NCBI GenBank assembly: GCA_043782365.1
Contig: JAYWAO010000150.1
Span: forward strand, 1 to 39,182
Direction: 5' to 3'
Length of the DNA stretch: 39,182 bases
DNA from: CAIWCD01 sp043782365
GTDB taxonomy: Bacteria; Myxococcota; Myxococcia; Myxococcales; 40CM-4-68-19
Below the pieces are notes generated by a model. The model worked only from the letters and a program-made list of their open reading frames with translations, was not told the origin of the DNA and ran no database searches. Of this stretch, positions 6,578 through 13,292 are shown piece after piece (position 1 is the first letter of the stretch; each line of letters begins with the position of its first letter). The translations under genes were made by a program, and so were the position numbers.

Positions 6578-7118
6578 CCAATCCAAGACACCCTCGCGGC
6601 GCCCGCTGCGCACCGCCTTCCCGCTGCTGGTGGCGGCTGCGTGCGCGCTCGCCGTTCCAGCCCGCGGCGCAGACTCCCCGCCGCCCGCCAGGCCTGGCGA
6701 CCCGAAGACCGATCCCGCCAAGCCCGGCGGCGCTGGCGGCGACGGCGGGGCCAGGCCCAAGGCGGCCTCGATGGTGATCGAGGAGTCGTCCGGCGCTCCC
6801 GAGGCGCCGCCGCCCGCGCCCACGGGTGAAGAGAAGAAGATGATCGGCGAGTACATCATCTCGCACGCCGGCGACGTGCGGGAGTGCTACGAGAAGCGCA
6901 TCCAGGAGCGGCCCACGCTGCAGGGCAAGCTGGTGGCGCGGTTCGACATCGGACCGAGCGGCCGCGTCATCGGCGCGACGGCCGACGGCATCGGCGACGC
7001 GCAATTGGTCGCCTGCGTGGTCGGCGCGGTGCGCAAGTGGGAGTTCGAGAAGCCCGCGGCGGGCGGCAAGCTGCGCATCGCCTTCCCGTTCAAGCTCACC
7101 CCCGAAGCGACGAAGTAG
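6570..7118 (+). CDS. AgmX/PglI-type TonB C-terminal domain protein, exported
   Basis: 182 residues from a TTG that overlaps the pilT stop by eight bases, with GAGAGG about ten bases upstream. A signal peptide (RTAFPLLVAAACALAVPARGA) is followed by a Pro/Gly/Lys-rich linker and a C-terminal domain: MIGEYIISHAGDVRECYEKRIQERP, GKLVARFDIGPSGRVIGA, VACVVGAVRKWEFEKP, KLRIAFPFKL. This is the TonB/AgmX C-terminal fold, with the RECYEKR helix common in Myxococcota proteins tied to gliding or motility. It probably acts in the periplasm as a scaffold. It is probably in one operon with the CNBD and PilT genes. Confidence 0.8.
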   Translation: MSNQSKTPSRRPLRTAFPLLVAAACALAVPARGADSPPPARPGDPKTDPAKPGGAGGDGGARPKAASMVIEESSGAPEAPPPAPTGEEKKMIGEYIISHAGDVRECYEKRIQERPTLQGKLVARFDIGPSGRVIGATADGIGDAQLVACVVGAVRKWEFEKPAAGGKLRIAFPFKLTPEATK

Positions 7119-7127
7119 GCAGCGCGC

Positions 7128-8054
7128 GTGCGGCTCCGCGCGATCCCGCTCGGCACCTCGGCGGGCAGGCCCACCCTGCAGCGCGGGGCCTCGGCGCTGG
7201 CGCTGGTGGCCGAGGCGAGCTGGACCCTGTGTGACTGCGGCGAAGGCGCCCAGTTGGCGGCGCAGCGCGCGGGCCTGTCGCTCTCGCGGCTCGACGCGGT
7301 GCTGATCACGCACCTGCACGGCGACCACTTCAACGGGCTCCCGGGCCTGCTCGGCTCGCTCGGGCTCGACGGGCGCGAGCGCCCGCTCCTGGTGGCCGGC
7401 CCGCGCGGGATCGCCGCCACGCTGGAGGCCTTGGGCCGGGTGGGCGCGCTGGGCCTGGGCGAGATGCCCGTCACCGTGGTGGAGCTCGACGGCGACGGCG
7501 GCCCGCTCACCTGGGAGCACGGCTACACCGACTGGCTCCTGCAGGCCGCGCCGCTCGATCACCGCGCGCCGACGTTTGGTTATCGAATCGCCCTGCCCGA
7601 CCGGCCCGGCGCGCTCGACGTCGCCAAGGCCGATGCGGCGGGAGTCCCGCGCGGGCCCCTGCTGGCGGCGCTCAAGGCAGGAAGGTCGGTGCAGCTCGAA
7701 GGCGGCCGGGAGATCACGCCCGAGGGCCTGGTCGGCCCCACCCAGCCAGGGCCAGCGGTGGCGTACACGCTCGACACCGTGCCCTGCGCGGGCTCGGTGC
7801 TGCTCGGCAAGGACACCGATCTGCTGGTGCACGAGGCCACCTATGAGCACGCCCGCGCGGAGCTGGCGCGGGCCCGCGGACACTCGAGCGGCGTGGAGGC
7901 GGCGCGGATCGCGCTGCGGGCCGGGGCGCGGAAGCTGCTGCTGACGCACTTCAGCCCCTCGGCCCCCGTGGAGCAGGTGGCCGACGAGGCGCGCGCGGTG
8001 TTCGGCGAGGTGGTGGCGGCGACGGACGGGGTGGTGGTGGAGCTGGGGAAGTAG
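7128..8054 (+). CDS. rnz: Ribonuclease Z-like metallo-beta-lactamase-fold protein
   Basis: 308 residues, GTG start nine bases after the previous gene. The N-terminus (LGTSAGRPT, RGASALAL, WTLCDCGEGAQLAAQRAG) is the RNase Z pattern, and the zinc motif THLHGDHFNG places His62, His64, Asp66 and His67. Later landmarks are VAYTLDTVPC, the KDTDLLVHEATYEH segment with the second metal site, the HSSGVEAARIALRAGARKLLLTHFS stretch, all as in tRNA 3'-processing nucleases. The expected reaction is endonucleolytic removal of tRNA 3' trailers. The overall length is normal. Close relatives in the same superfamily (arylsulfatase-type MBL) are less likely because of the HLHGDH/PGL context. Confidence 0.85.
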   Translation: MRLRAIPLGTSAGRPTLQRGASALALVAEASWTLCDCGEGAQLAAQRAGLSLSRLDAVLITHLHGDHFNGLPGLLGSLGLDGRERPLLVAGPRGIAATLEALGRVGALGLGEMPVTVVELDGDGGPLTWEHGYTDWLLQAAPLDHRAPTFGYRIALPDRPGALDVAKADAAGVPRGPLLAALKAGRSVQLEGGREITPEGLVGPTQPGPAVAYTLDTVPCAGSVLLGKDTDLLVHEATYEHARAELARARGHSSGVEAARIALRAGARKLLLTHFSPSAPVEQVADEARAVFGEVVAATDGVVVELGK

Positions 8055-8094
8055 CCAGTGCCTGGGTTCACTCGTCACTGCGCATCGGCGCGGC

Positions 8095-8100
8095 TATACT
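8095..8100 (+). promoter_or_regulatory. -10 element TATACT of the Uma2 gene (leaderless)
   Basis: TATACT ends seven bases before the ATG at 8108, and no Shine-Dalgarno is seen. The transcription start would fall at or next to the ATG, giving a leaderless mRNA. No convincing -35 box is seen. Confidence 0.45.
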
Positions 8101-8107
8101 GCGCCCC

Positions 8108-8680
8108 ATGAGCGCCCAGCCCGACGCCCGGAAGATGACCCTCGCCGAGTACCTCGCGTTCGCGGAGACGAGCGAGGAGAAGCACGAGTATGTCAATGGG
8201 TTTGTCTACGCGATGTCGGGCGGCACCTTGGAGCACAGCCGGATCTCCTCTGCCCTGATACGCGCCCTGGGAAATGCCCTCGATGGTCGCCCGTGTGTGG
8301 TCTTCACGTCGGATGGTAGGGTCCGTGTCGAGCGAACGGGCACCAGCACGTACCCGGACGCGAGCGTGGTCTGCGGCAAGCTGGAGACGTCGAAAGCTGA
8401 TCCACACGCAACGACCAATCCCTCAGTCATCTTCGAAGTGCTCTCACCGACCAGCGAGGCCTACGACCGCGGCGCCAAGGCCAACCACTACCGGCAGCTG
8501 CCCTCGCTCCGCGAGTACGTGCTCATCTCCCAGGAAGAGCCACGCGTCGAGGTGCAGCGGCTCAACGCGCAGGGCCTCTGGGAGCTGCGCTTCTTCGGCA
8601 AGGGCGAGCAGATCGAGCTGGCCTCGCTCGACGTGCGCCTCTCCGTCGATGCGCTCTACGCGAACCCGCTGCCTTCGTAG
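8108..8680 (+). CDS. Uma2-family (DUF820) PD-(D/E)xK endonuclease-like protein
   Basis: 190 residues. Landmarks of the Uma2 family: MTLAEYLAFAETSEEKHEYVNGFVYAMSGGTLEHSRI near the start, then TYPDASVVC, the NPSVIFEVLSPTSEAYDRGAKANHYRQLPSLREYVLI block and VEVQRL. The E-V-L-S and PD positions form the predicted nuclease core. Uma2 genes are very common in cyanobacteria, Chloroflexota and Myxococcota, often as single genes with unknown target. The protein is full length. It converges on the clostripain-type gene with 8 bases between stops. Confidence 0.85.
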   Translation: MSAQPDARKMTLAEYLAFAETSEEKHEYVNGFVYAMSGGTLEHSRISSALIRALGNALDGRPCVVFTSDGRVRVERTGTSTYPDASVVCGKLETSKADPHATTNPSVIFEVLSPTSEAYDRGAKANHYRQLPSLREYVLISQEEPRVEVQRLNAQGLWELRFFGKGEQIELASLDVRLSVDALYANPLPS

Positions 8681-8688
8681 CCCGGGCA

Positions 8689-10398
8689 CTACGGCGCGGC
8701 GGGGACGGGAGTCGCGGCGCTGGCGGGCACTGCCGGGGGGGCCGTCGGCGGCGCAGGCGTGGCCGGAGTTGGTGCAGGTCCACCATCGGTAGCCGGAGCA
8801 GGCGTCGGCACCGCGGGCACTGGCGCGGGCGGCACCGGCGGATGCCGCGACGCCTCCACCAGCGTCGCCTCCGCCCACTTCGTCACCTGGTTCCACTGCA
8901 GCGCCCGGTACGCCGCCGGCCCCTTCAGGCCCGTGAAGCGGTCCTCGCTCTTCACCTCGTCCTCCTTCATGAACGGGTGCAGCGTGATCCCCAGCCCGTG
9001 CACGAACGGCGCGCCCTGCGTGTGCGCCTCGCTGAGCAGGAAGCTCTCTTTACCGAATTCAGTAACCGAGACGTAGTCGCGCTGGTGCTTGAAGGTCTGC
9101 GTGCGGACCTTGCCGCCCGGGTACTCCAGCTTCACTTCCTTCACGCCCGCGAGCCACGGCCGCACCTGGAACGGCTTCTTCCCCGTCTCGCCCGAGACCT
9201 TCACCCAGTCGCCGTCGAAGGCGATCTCCAGCTTGTCCGGCGTGTCGAGGTCCTGGTTGTTGTCGTCCCAGCGGATGAGGAAGTGCTCCTTCGCCTTCGC
9301 CTCCGGCACGTACGGATCGCGCTGCAGCCAGAGGGTGAACCGGGGCCCTCTCTTGGGCGTGACGGTGAGGGTCTCGCTGCCCAGCTTGCCCGCCCACGCC
9401 GGGTAGCCGATCAGCGCGTCGAGCGCGCGGGAGGCGCGCACCACGCGCTGGTCCGCCGCCAGCTTGGGCAAGCGGCGCACCGTCTCGAGCAGGTCGGCGT
9501 TGTGGTCGTCGTCGGTGACGTCCTCGACCCAGTCCGGCTTGCTGGCCAGCTTGTCCTTGAGCCCTGCCTGCTCGAGCGCGCGCGTGAAGGCGGCAAAGCG
9601 CGCGACGAACGCGTCCCAGCGGCTCATGTCCATTCCCACGAAGGTCACCACGTCGAACTCGCCCTCGGGCTTGGCGAAGTTACCGTCGCGCCCGTACTCG
9701 CGCACGTACCTCTCGGGCAGCTCGCGCGTGAGGCGGCGCGGCGTCATCTTCTTGGTGGCCAGCTCGGCGAAGAGGTCCTCGTAGGGCAGGCCCTGGAACG
9801 GCGTCTCGCGCTGCGACGCCAGGAGGTAGCGCGAGACCTTGCTCAGCTCGTGGACGGCGTCGACGTTGCCCACCACGCAGGCGTCGAGCACCATCACATC
9901 GGGGTGCCAGCCGCTCGATTCGAAGAGGCCTGCGAAGACCCGCAGCGGCATCATCCGGTTCTTCCCGGGCGCGTCGGGCAGGGTGAAGTCCTGGATGATC
10001 CCCTTCCAGCCCCACGAGTGCGTCGACATCACCAGCAGGGTGTACTTGCCGTGCGCGCGGGCCTTCACCCACTCGAGGAAGGCGCCGAACTTCGCGGGGT
10101 CGGACGAGTCGTGCTCGGGGAAGTCGGCGCGGCTGATCTGCCTCTTGCCCTCCTTCTCGACGCGGATGACGCCGGTGTCGCCCCAGGTGTCCTTCTCGAG
10201 GAGGAGCTGCACCGACCCGGGCAGGTCGCCGGCGAGCATCCGCGCGATCACCGGGTCGCTCGCCGCCGCGATCTCCTCCTCGTCGATGCCGGCGTAGATC
10301 GCGACCGTCCACTCGGTCTGGGGGCGGGCCTGGGCCCGGGAGGCGACGAGCAGCAGGGCGGTGCAGAGGAGGGCGGCGCGCAGGGGCGTCGAGTGCAT
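8689..10398 (-). CDS. Exported clostripain-family (C11) cysteine peptidase
   Basis: 569 residues from ATG at 10398. Signal peptide (LRAALLCTALLLVASRAQA), then a caspase-like C11 fold: TVAIYAGIDEEEI, the catalytic His127 in MSTHSWGW and Cys174 in LDACVVGNVDAVHEL. After residue ~300 a beta-rich region with a WDDNNQDLDTPD-type segment follows, and the last 60 residues are an Ala/Pro/Thr-rich tail (PAPVPAVPTPAPATDGG...). C11 peptidases cut after Arg/Lys and self-process. The frame remains open upstream as far as 11535, but that part lies over the CxxCH and PIN genes; the signal peptide fixes the start. Likely secreted or surface-bound. Confidence 0.8.
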   Translation of the reverse strand: MHSTPLRAALLCTALLLVASRAQARPQTEWTVAIYAGIDEEEIAAASDPVIARMLAGDLPGSVQLLLEKDTWGDTGVIRVEKEGKRQISRADFPEHDSSDPAKFGAFLEWVKARAHGKYTLLVMSTHSWGWKGIIQDFTLPDAPGKNRMMPLRVFAGLFESSGWHPDVMVLDACVVGNVDAVHELSKVSRYLLASQRETPFQGLPYEDLFAELATKKMTPRRLTRELPERYVREYGRDGNFAKPEGEFDVVTFVGMDMSRWDAFVARFAAFTRALEQAGLKDKLASKPDWVEDVTDDDHNADLLETVRRLPKLAADQRVVRASRALDALIGYPAWAGKLGSETLTVTPKRGPRFTLWLQRDPYVPEAKAKEHFLIRWDDNNQDLDTPDKLEIAFDGDWVKVSGETGKKPFQVRPWLAGVKEVKLEYPGGKVRTQTFKHQRDYVSVTEFGKESFLLSEAHTQGAPFVHGLGITLHPFMKEDEVKSEDRFTGLKGPAAYRALQWNQVTKWAEATLVEASRHPPVPPAPVPAVPTPAPATDGGPAPTPATPAPPTAPPAVPASAATPVPAAP

Positions 10399-10448
10399 CG
10401 GGCGGTTGTAGCGGAAGCGCCGCAGGGCGAACAGGGGCGCGCGGCCGC

Positions 10449-10769
10449 CTACTCGAGCTGCGCGGGCTCCTCGGCCACCTTGAGCGAATCGGTCACCACC
10501 AGCGGGCCGCCGCAGGTCTGCTCGTGGCAGGCGCGGCAGGAGGCGACCACCTGGTTGAAGCGCCTCGCCGAAGGGGCCGCGTCGTAGGTGCGCACGGCGT
10601 TGAGGTAGTTGACGGCGAGGCCGTCGAACGCCGGGTCGCGGTCGGAGGGCGTGGTGGGCCAGGAGCAGCGCAGCCCTTGGTGCGCGCGCGCGAACGGCCC
10701 CGGCGGCGGCCTGTGCTCGCGCAGCGCGCCCTGCACCCCGCGCCAGTCGGCGACGAAGCGGCGCATCAC
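10449..10769 (-). CDS. Small CxxCH (cytochrome c-type) protein without signal peptide
   Basis: 106 residues (GTG at 10769 followed by ATG at 10766). The C-terminal half has NYLNAVRTYDAAPSARRFNQVVASCRACHEQTCGG, a single heme-binding CRACH motif in the position used by cytochrome c'/c556-like four-helix proteins. Heme c is attached in the periplasm, yet no signal peptide is seen from these starts and the frame upstream has none either. It may be a 5'-truncated gene, with the PIN/antitoxin pair now occupying the upstream side, or the motif may bind something else. The N-terminal region shows no recognised domain. Same strand as the clostripain-type gene, 50 bases away. Confidence 0.6.
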   Translation of the reverse strand: MMRRFVADWRGVQGALREHRPPPGPFARAHQGLRCSWPTTPSDRDPAFDGLAVNYLNAVRTYDAAPSARRFNQVVASCRACHEQTCGGPLVVTDSLKVAEEPAQLE

Positions 10770-10850
10770 AGGGAGGCAGGCCGGCCTCCAAGTGACGATC
10801 GCGCCAGGAGGGCTGCCACGCCGAGGGGCTCGACCCCCGTGCGCGCGTGG

Positions 10851-11291
10851 TCAGGGGAGAACAGGAACCCGGAGCCTCCTCGCGGCCTCCCGCAGCGCAC
10901 CGCCCCTGCAGGCGAGCGAACTGTCGAGGCGCACCGCCAACTCCAGATAGAGAGCGTCGTAGACGGAGAGCTTCTGGGAGGTCGCGAGGGCCGCTGCCTC
11001 TCCAAATGCGATCCGAGCCATCTCGTGGTCGAGCTCGATCGGGAGCGCGGCGAGGTGCTGGAGCGCTGTCTGCCGATCTGATGCCGTCAGCTTCCCGCGG
11101 CGTTCGAGGGACAGCAGCGCGTTGGAGACCTCCACGGGCCACAGCGCCGGCGCGAACGCCTCTGCGCCGTCCAGCAAGGCCTCCAGCAAGGCGCGCGTCT
11201 GCTGCGTGCCTTGCGCGGTATGCACCCAGCCCACGGCGATCGAGGCGTCGACGACCCAACGCCCTCGCAGGGCTGCACCCTTGCCCGCCAC
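10851..11291 (-). CDS. VapC-like PIN-domain toxin
   Basis: 146 residues. PIN fold with VVDASIAVGW (Asp15), WPVEVSNALL (Glu54) and LSVYDALYLELA (Asp112), the metal-binding acid residues of VapC-type ribonucleases. The fourth acid, usually Asp in LATxDxxL, is Gly130 here (LACRGGAL), so activity may be weakened. The GTG start overlaps the antitoxin stop (TAGTG), the usual toxin-antitoxin arrangement. The expected role is RNA cleavage in the cytoplasm, blocked by the upstream antitoxin. Its DNA is not clearly different from its neighbours. Confidence 0.85.
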   Translation of the reverse strand: MAGKGAALRGRWVVDASIAVGWVHTAQGTQQTRALLEALLDGAEAFAPALWPVEVSNALLSLERRGKLTASDRQTALQHLAALPIELDHEMARIAFGEAAALATSQKLSVYDALYLELAVRLDSSLACRGGALREAARRLRVPVLP

Positions 11292-11554
11292 TACCGGCGC
11301 CCCTCTTCGATCGCCGCCCGCACCTCGGCGTCCGACAGCACGGCCCTCCGCCCGGGCCGCTTCGCGATCCGCTCCCGCAGCGCTTTGAGTCCAGCGACCG
11401 CGACCGCGACCTTCCGGTGGTCCCGCCCCCCTTCAGCGACGAGCCGCGCCACCGGCTTCTCGTGCCGGGTGATGACGATCTCTTCGCCGCGGGCGACGCG
11501 CTCGAGCATCTCGCCGAACCGGGTCTTCGCCTCAAACGCCGTCACGGTGGCCAA
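11291..11554 (-). CDS. Phd/YefM-type antitoxin
   Basis: 87 residues from a TTG with GGAG five bases upstream; a GTG nine bases later is an alternative. The sequence VTAFEAKTRFGEMLERVARGEEIVITRHEKPVARLV is the Phd/YefM antitoxin fold. The acidic C-terminal tail (VLSDAEVRAAIEEGRR) would occupy the PIN toxin. It normally also binds its own promoter; a GACTAGTC palindrome lies at 11580-11587, about 26 bases before the start, and could be the operator. Downstream gene overlaps by one base. Confidence 0.85.
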   Translation of the reverse strand: MATVTAFEAKTRFGEMLERVARGEEIVITRHEKPVARLVAEGGRDHRKVAVAVAGLKALRERIAKRPGRRAVLSDAEVRAAIEEGRR

Positions 11555-11579
11555 GGGTACTCCGAATCAACCAGTCTTC

Positions 11580-11587
11580 GACTAGTC
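11580..11587. promoter_or_regulatory. Palindrome GACTAGTC upstream of the antitoxin gene
   Basis: A perfect 8-base palindrome, with AGTCT also repeated next to it, 26 bases before the antitoxin start. It is in the right place for an autoregulatory operator of a Phd-type antitoxin. Short and therefore weak evidence. Confidence 0.3.
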
Positions 11588-11634
11588 TATCGGAGGCTCC
11601 CGGCGACCACAAGCGCCCGGCCTGCTTCGGCGCG

Positions 11635-12087
11635 CTACGTTCCCAGATTCGCCGAGGCCGGCAAGAGCGGCCTCACCAGCGCCGCGAGCTCGGCGGCCGG
11701 CCGGTGCGCGTAGTCCTTGTGCACCTCGGCCACCACCATGGCCTGCAGCCCGCGGCTGAGGTTCTCGCGGAGCTCGCCGAGCAGCTTCGGCGGCGCCACC
11801 AGCACCAAGTGGTTGAAGGCCTGCTCGACCATCCCGTGCTCGAGCGCGTGGGCGATCGAGTGCGCGAGGTGGCGCTCCTCGGTCTCCTTCGGTGTCACCG
11901 AGCCGTGCCCGTGGAGCGCGCCCTTGTGCTCGGAGGCCTTCGCGCCGAAGTCCGCCGTCATCGGCGCGCCGGTGCCGTCCGCGGCGATGTGGTGCAGCGG
12001 CTCCCAGGCGTCGTTGGGAAACTTGTAGGTGAACAGCTCGGCGCCGCTCGCGTCGGCGACCACGACCCAGGTGCGATTGATTTCCAT
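11635..12087 (-). CDS. Host-attachment / baeRF-family protein
   Basis: 150 residues from an ATG with GGAGG spaced six bases. The sequence starts TWVVVADASGAELFTYK and continues with KASEHKGALHGHGSVTPKETEERHLAHSIAHALEHG and FNHLVLVAPPKLLGELRENLSRGLQAMVVAEVHKDYAH. This is the host-attachment protein family (PF10116-type), related to archaeal/eukaryotic release factor-like baeRF proteins. The exact role is unknown; the family name comes from an Agrobacterium host-attachment gene. It is divergent from the lipoprotein gene at 12233, and a candidate sigma-54 promoter precedes it, which would link it to a stress or developmental programme. Confidence 0.8.
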   Translation of the reverse strand: MEINRTWVVVADASGAELFTYKFPNDAWEPLHHIAADGTGAPMTADFGAKASEHKGALHGHGSVTPKETEERHLAHSIAHALEHGMVEQAFNHLVLVAPPKLLGELRENLSRGLQAMVVAEVHKDYAHRPAAELAALVRPLLPASANLGT

Positions 12088-12127
12088 TGCGTCCTCCGTG
12101 ACAGGTGATTTTGACAAGTGAATGGTA

Positions 12128-12144
12128 AGCACGGCAGGGGCCAT
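12128..12144 (-). promoter_or_regulatory. Candidate sigma-54 promoter of the host-attachment gene
   Basis: On the minus strand TGGCCCCTGCCGTGCTT keeps the GG-N10-GC spacing of -24/-12 promoters and most of the consensus. The predicted start lies about 30 bases before the ATG at 12087. The match is fair, not perfect. Confidence 0.4.
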
Positions 12145-12157
12145 TCCTAGTCGGCGC

Positions 12158-12180
12158 GACCGATTGCCCCCAAATCGGTC
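12158..12180. promoter_or_regulatory. Inverted repeat GACCGATT-N7-AATCGGTC
   Basis: A perfect 8-base inverted repeat with a seven-base centre sits between two divergent candidate sigma-54 promoters. It may be a binding site for an activator or repressor of both genes. It could instead fold as a hairpin, but no gene ends here. Confidence 0.4.
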
Positions 12181-12190
12181 CGGGCATTGG

Positions 12191-12206
12191 TGGCACGAAC
12201 CTCGCA
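12191..12206 (+). promoter_or_regulatory. Candidate sigma-54 promoter of the small lipoprotein gene
   Basis: TGGCACGAACCTCGCA matches the consensus TGGCACG-N4-TTGCA with one mismatch and exact GG-N10-GC spacing. The start would lie near 12217, just before the AGGAGG Shine-Dalgarno and the ATG at 12233. Confidence 0.55.
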
Positions 12207-12232
12207 CGAGCATCGCGTAGGAGGCACACCCC

Positions 12233-12580
12233 ATGCGCAGCCCGCTCGCCGTCGCCCTCATCCTCGCCGCCTCGACGCTCGCCTGCGGAGGCACGCAGCC
12301 CGCCGACTCGAGCGGGACCATCACCGTGCGCAACCAATCATCCTATGTCCTCGACGAGATCAACGTCGCCCCCGTCAGCCAGGTGAGCTGGGGGCCGAAC
12401 CTGCTGCCGGGCGTGCTGTACTCCGGCGAGCAGATCACCATCTATGTGGCCTGCGGCACCTACGACGTGCAGGTGTGGGACCAGCACAACCGCAGCTGCG
12501 TCCTGAGCGGGCTGAACCTCTGCTTCAGCGACCAGCTCTGGACCGTGGACAACTACACGCTGCGCAACTGCGGGTACTGA
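12233..12580 (+). CDS. Small lipoprotein of unknown function
   Basis: 115 residues. Signal peptide with a lipobox (ILAASTLACGG, Cys18), AGGAGG Shine-Dalgarno eight bases before ATG. The mature part (GTITVRNQSSYVLDEINVAPVSQVSWGPNLL, GVLYSGEQITIYVACGTYDVQVWD, RSCVLSGLNLCFSDQLWTVDNYTL) looks like a small beta-sandwich with four Cys that could form two disulfides. The NQSSYVLDEINV and LYSGEQITIYVACGTYDV segments are like those of Myxococcota lipoproteins found in many copies. No recognised domain. The strong candidate sigma-54 promoter suggests regulated, perhaps developmental or stress expression. Confidence 0.75.
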   Translation: MRSPLAVALILAASTLACGGTQPADSSGTITVRNQSSYVLDEINVAPVSQVSWGPNLLPGVLYSGEQITIYVACGTYDVQVWDQHNRSCVLSGLNLCFSDQLWTVDNYTLRNCGY

Positions 12581-12853
12581 CGGGCCCGCCAGACGCCTCG
12601 CACCTCTCCTTGGCCATGGGAGGCTCTTGCTGCGTGCCGGGCGAGCGCTGTGCACGGCCGGTGCCACCCCAGCCTCTCGCGCTCCTTGGCCCGACGCGTG
12701 CACTACCTCTCAGCGCAAATCGCGGATTCGCCGCCACTGGGAGCCACCGCGCTGGGTAGCTAGAATGTTCGCGGACCGTTCGCGGACGAAGCCGTTCACC
12801 GCAAGTCGCAGGACACGGCCCGCAGCCCGGCCGTGAACGAACCGGAGCCCACC
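12581..12853. other. Intergenic region with an 11-base direct repeat
   Basis: No gene is seen in these 273 bases. GTTCGCGGAC occurs twice at 12767-12776 and 12778-12787, just after a possible -10 box TAGAAT at 12761. This may be a control site for the exported protein that follows, but the support is weak. Confidence 0.35.
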
Positions 12854-13120
12854 ATGAAGCCGACCTTCCTCAAGCCGATCCTCCTTACGCTCGCAATCGC
12901 TCTCGCCATCCCCAGCCTCGCCTACGCCCAGAGCGATGCGGTGAAGAACGCCGAAGACAAGGCCAAGGACACGGTGGACGACATCAAGGACAAGACCGGC
13001 AGCGACAGCGGCGCCGAGAAGGCGGGCCGCCAGGTCGACCGCGCCGCGCGCAAGGTGAAGCACGAAGCGCGGAAGGCGAAGAACGCGGCGAAGAAGGAAG
13101 TGCACGAGGCGACGAAGTAG
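12854..13120 (+). CDS. Small exported Ala/Lys-rich helical protein
   Basis: 88 residues from the ATG at 12854, which has GGAG six bases before it (a GTG at 12833 in frame is less likely). Signal peptide LKPILLTLAIALAIPSLAYA, then a wholly charged helical region (AVKNAEDKAKDTVDDIKDKTG, KAGRQVDRAARKVKHEARKAKNAAKKEV). The spaced Ala/Lys/Asp pattern resembles LEA-like or apolipophorin-like amphipathic proteins of the envelope, which often have stress-protective or structural roles. No specific family is recognised. Followed by a terminator-like hairpin. Confidence 0.75.
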   Translation: MKPTFLKPILLTLAIALAIPSLAYAQSDAVKNAEDKAKDTVDDIKDKTGSDSGAEKAGRQVDRAARKVKHEARKAKNAAKKEVHEATK

Positions 13121-13148
13121 GTCCGGCCAGGTAGCGGCGTGTGCCGGT

Positions 13149-13176
13149 GGCCCGGGGGTGAGACGCCCCCGAGGCC
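13149..13176 (+). terminator. Terminator-like GC hairpin
   Basis: The arms GGCCCGGGGGTG and CGCCCCCGAGGCC (about 13149-13176) pair around a short loop, 30 bases after the exported protein's stop. There is no T-run, so intrinsic termination is uncertain. Confidence 0.4.
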
Positions 13177-13193
13177 CGTGGCATAGGCGATTG

Positions 13194-13292
13194 ATGAGCC
13201 GCTTCTTCCATTACACGCTCCGCACCAGCGACGTCCCTGCCGCCCGCCCGGCGGCGCGCGCGCGGATCTTCGGTGTTACCCTCCGCGCATGA
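13194..13292 (+). pseudogene. Remnant of a glyoxalase/VOC-type gene
   Basis: ATG at 13194 opens MSRFFHYTLRTSDVPAARPAARARIF, which looks like the start of a VOC-family protein (FFHYTLRTSDVPAARAFY is the typical opening), but the frame ends after 32 codons at TGA 13290, overlapping the oxidoreductase ATG. It may instead be a short leader peptide. Weak call. Confidence 0.3.

Noticed and set aside
8689..11535. A 948-residue clostripain-type protein.
   Set aside because: The part above 10398 covers the CxxCH, PIN and antitoxin genes in another frame, and a signal peptide starts at 10398.
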